Positions 5,619 through 6,554 of a DNA stretch of 6,554 bases are shown here, piece by piece. Numbering within the stretch: the stretch's first letter is position 1; each line of letters begins with the position of its first letter. Made by a program: the position numbers and the translations under genes. The notes beneath the pieces are model-generated. The model had not been told where the DNA came from and made no database searches. It worked only from the letters and a program-made list of their open reading frames with translations. This stretch comes from Gammaproteobacteria bacterium TMED92 (GTDB taxonomy: Bacteria; Pseudomonadota; Gammaproteobacteria; Pseudomonadales; Azotimanducaceae): assembly GCA_002170355.2 (NCBI GenBank), contig NHET02000135.1, positions 8,932-15,485 on the forward strand, in the 5' to 3' direction.

Positions 5619-6554
5619 CTGTTGGGCAACTCGTTCACTGGCGCCGCGATTGGCCGCAGCCGCGGCGTAACCCGCCGCACCGCAGCTCTGCCGCAACTCA
5701 GGTTCACTCAACAATTTGTAAGTTATTGCTGCTAACTCGTCTACTGTGGCAACTTGATACATAGCTCCAGCGGTTGTTAATTGCGCAACGATCTCGGTGA
5801 AGTTAAAGCAATGTAAGCCGCTCACTACAGGGGTACAGACAAGCGCTGGCTCTATCGGGTTTTGGCCACCAAACTCAATCAAGCTGCCACCAACAAAAGC
5901 CACATCGGCAAGATCATAAAGCGGCAGCAATACGCCCATCTGATCCGCGATGACTACATCTACCGGCCGATCTAAAGGTGCGTTTGTAGCGACAGACAAG
6001 CGTGCGCTGGTATACCCAAAAGACGCAGTTAAACCCTCCAGTTCAAACGCACGATGAGTATGCCGCGGCGCCAATATCAATTGCAGTTGCGGAAGTTTTT
6101 GGCGCAACCGTTCGAAACCTTGCAAAATCTGCGACTCTTCTCCGCCATGAGTCGACGCCGCAAGCCATACAAGTCGGTCATGCAACTGGCAACAACGTAC
6201 CAATGCATCGCTCTGCACACGCAGGTCGTGAGGAATCGTGCGATCAAATTTTAGATTGCCAGCAACACTGAGGCGCTGGGGAAGCACACCAAGATCGCGA
6301 AAGCGTTTGGCGTGGTCTGGGTATTGGCAACTAATGTGAGTTAACTCTGCAAGCATCGGCTTGCTCAATGCCGCAAAGCGCTGATAGCCCCGAGCCGAGC
6401 GCGCCGACAACCGCGCATTAATCAGATACATGGGTATCTGCTGTTTGGCAGTCAGGTGAATCAGATTGGGCCACAACTCTGTTTCCATGAGCACCAACAC
6501 ACTTGGCCTCACAGCGCGCAGGAAACGAACAACCGAAAAGGTCATATCGTAGGG
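5586..6554 (-). CDS. waaA: 3-deoxy-D-manno-octulosonic acid (Kdo) transferase WaaA, C-terminal part, cut by the window edge
   Basis: WaaA (KdtA) is an inner-membrane-bound GT-B glycosyltransferase that adds Kdo from CMP-Kdo to the lipid A precursor. The frame is open to the right edge and begins PYDM, matching YLPYD near residue 107 of the 425-residue E. coli protein. The ATG at 6545-6543 is therefore internal and the true start is outside. Visible blocks are LVLMETELWPNLI, INARLSARSARGY, GNLKFD, STHGGEES (6132-6155), LAPRH, DQMGVLLPLYDLADVAFVGG and GGQNPIEPA (CMP-Kdo-binding region). The FNFTEI segment corresponds to E. coli FNFKDI. The N-terminal membrane anchor and the catalytic Glu (Glu60 in E. 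coli) are not in the window, so monofunctional versus bifunctional activity cannot be judged. GGQNP has Gln (5864-5862) where E. coli has His. The stop lies inside the tolC coding region, so its transcript must end within tolC. Confidence 0.95.
   Translation of the reverse strand, partial: PYDMTFSVVRFLRAVRPSVLVLMETELWPNLIHLTAKQQIPMYLINARLSARSARGYQRFAALSKPMLAELTHISCQYPDHAKRFRDLGVLPQRLSVAGNLKFDRTIPHDLRVQSDALVRCCQLHDRLVWLAASTHGGEESQILQGFERLRQKLPQLQLILAPRHTHRAFELEGLTASFGYTSARLSVATNAPLDRPVDVVIADQMGVLLPLYDLADVAFVGGSLIEFGGQNPIEPALVCTPVVSGLHCFNFTEIVAQLTTAGAMYQVATVDELAAITYKLLSEPELRQSCGAAGYAAAAANRGASERVAQQLIEFIGDAAQ

Noticed and set aside
1..6554. Undescribed defence, mobile or secretion system
   Set aside because: All substantial frames are explained by known housekeeping families; no array, terminal repeats, integrase, transposase or unexplained multi-gene cassette is visible.

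Overview
The window is a housekeeping stretch of a gammaproteobacterial chromosome. Base composition is moderate, slightly above half G+C by eye. The proteins resemble the Escherichia and Pseudomonas versions closely enough to be recognised by eye, and gene order follows the conserved parE / cpdA / yqiB / tolC neighbourhood of that class. I cannot name a genus. A free-living, possibly marine, gammaproteobacterium is a guess from the mixed neighbourhood.

Layout. From 1 to about 3850 (possibly up to 3970) all genes lie on the minus strand. Read in transcription order they are a DUF1249/YqiB-family gene (3341-3850), a CpdA-like cyclic-AMP phosphodiesterase (2589-3335), parE (586-2481) and the 5' part of parC (548 down to 1, running off the left edge). 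Gaps are 5, 107 and 37 bases. From 3851 to 4190 lies a 340-base divergent intergenic region. It holds a candidate leftward promoter, a T/A-rich quasi-palindrome and a small leader hairpin in front of tolC. tolC (4191-5618) is the only gene on the plus strand. It runs tail-to-tail into waaA/kdtA (5586-6554, minus, cut at the right edge), and the two coding regions share 33 bases at their 3' ends.

Function. parE and parC encode the two subunits of topoisomerase IV, the chromosome decatenase. The CpdA-like enzyme would lower cAMP. TolC is the outer-membrane exit duct for drug efflux and type I secretion. WaaA adds Kdo to lipid A. The last two are both outer-envelope functions, although they are transcribed in opposite directions. 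Two genes usual in this cluster in Escherichia and Pseudomonas, nudF (ADP-ribose pyrophosphatase) and yqiA (esterase), are not present here.

I see no CRISPR array, mobile element, tRNA, rRNA, recognised riboswitch or defence system. I found no convincing undescribed system. The most useful observations are local: a Glu in place of Asp in the ParE TOPRIM motif, uncertain non-ATG starts of the two small minus-strand genes, the tolC/waaA 3' overlap, and structure in the tolC leader.
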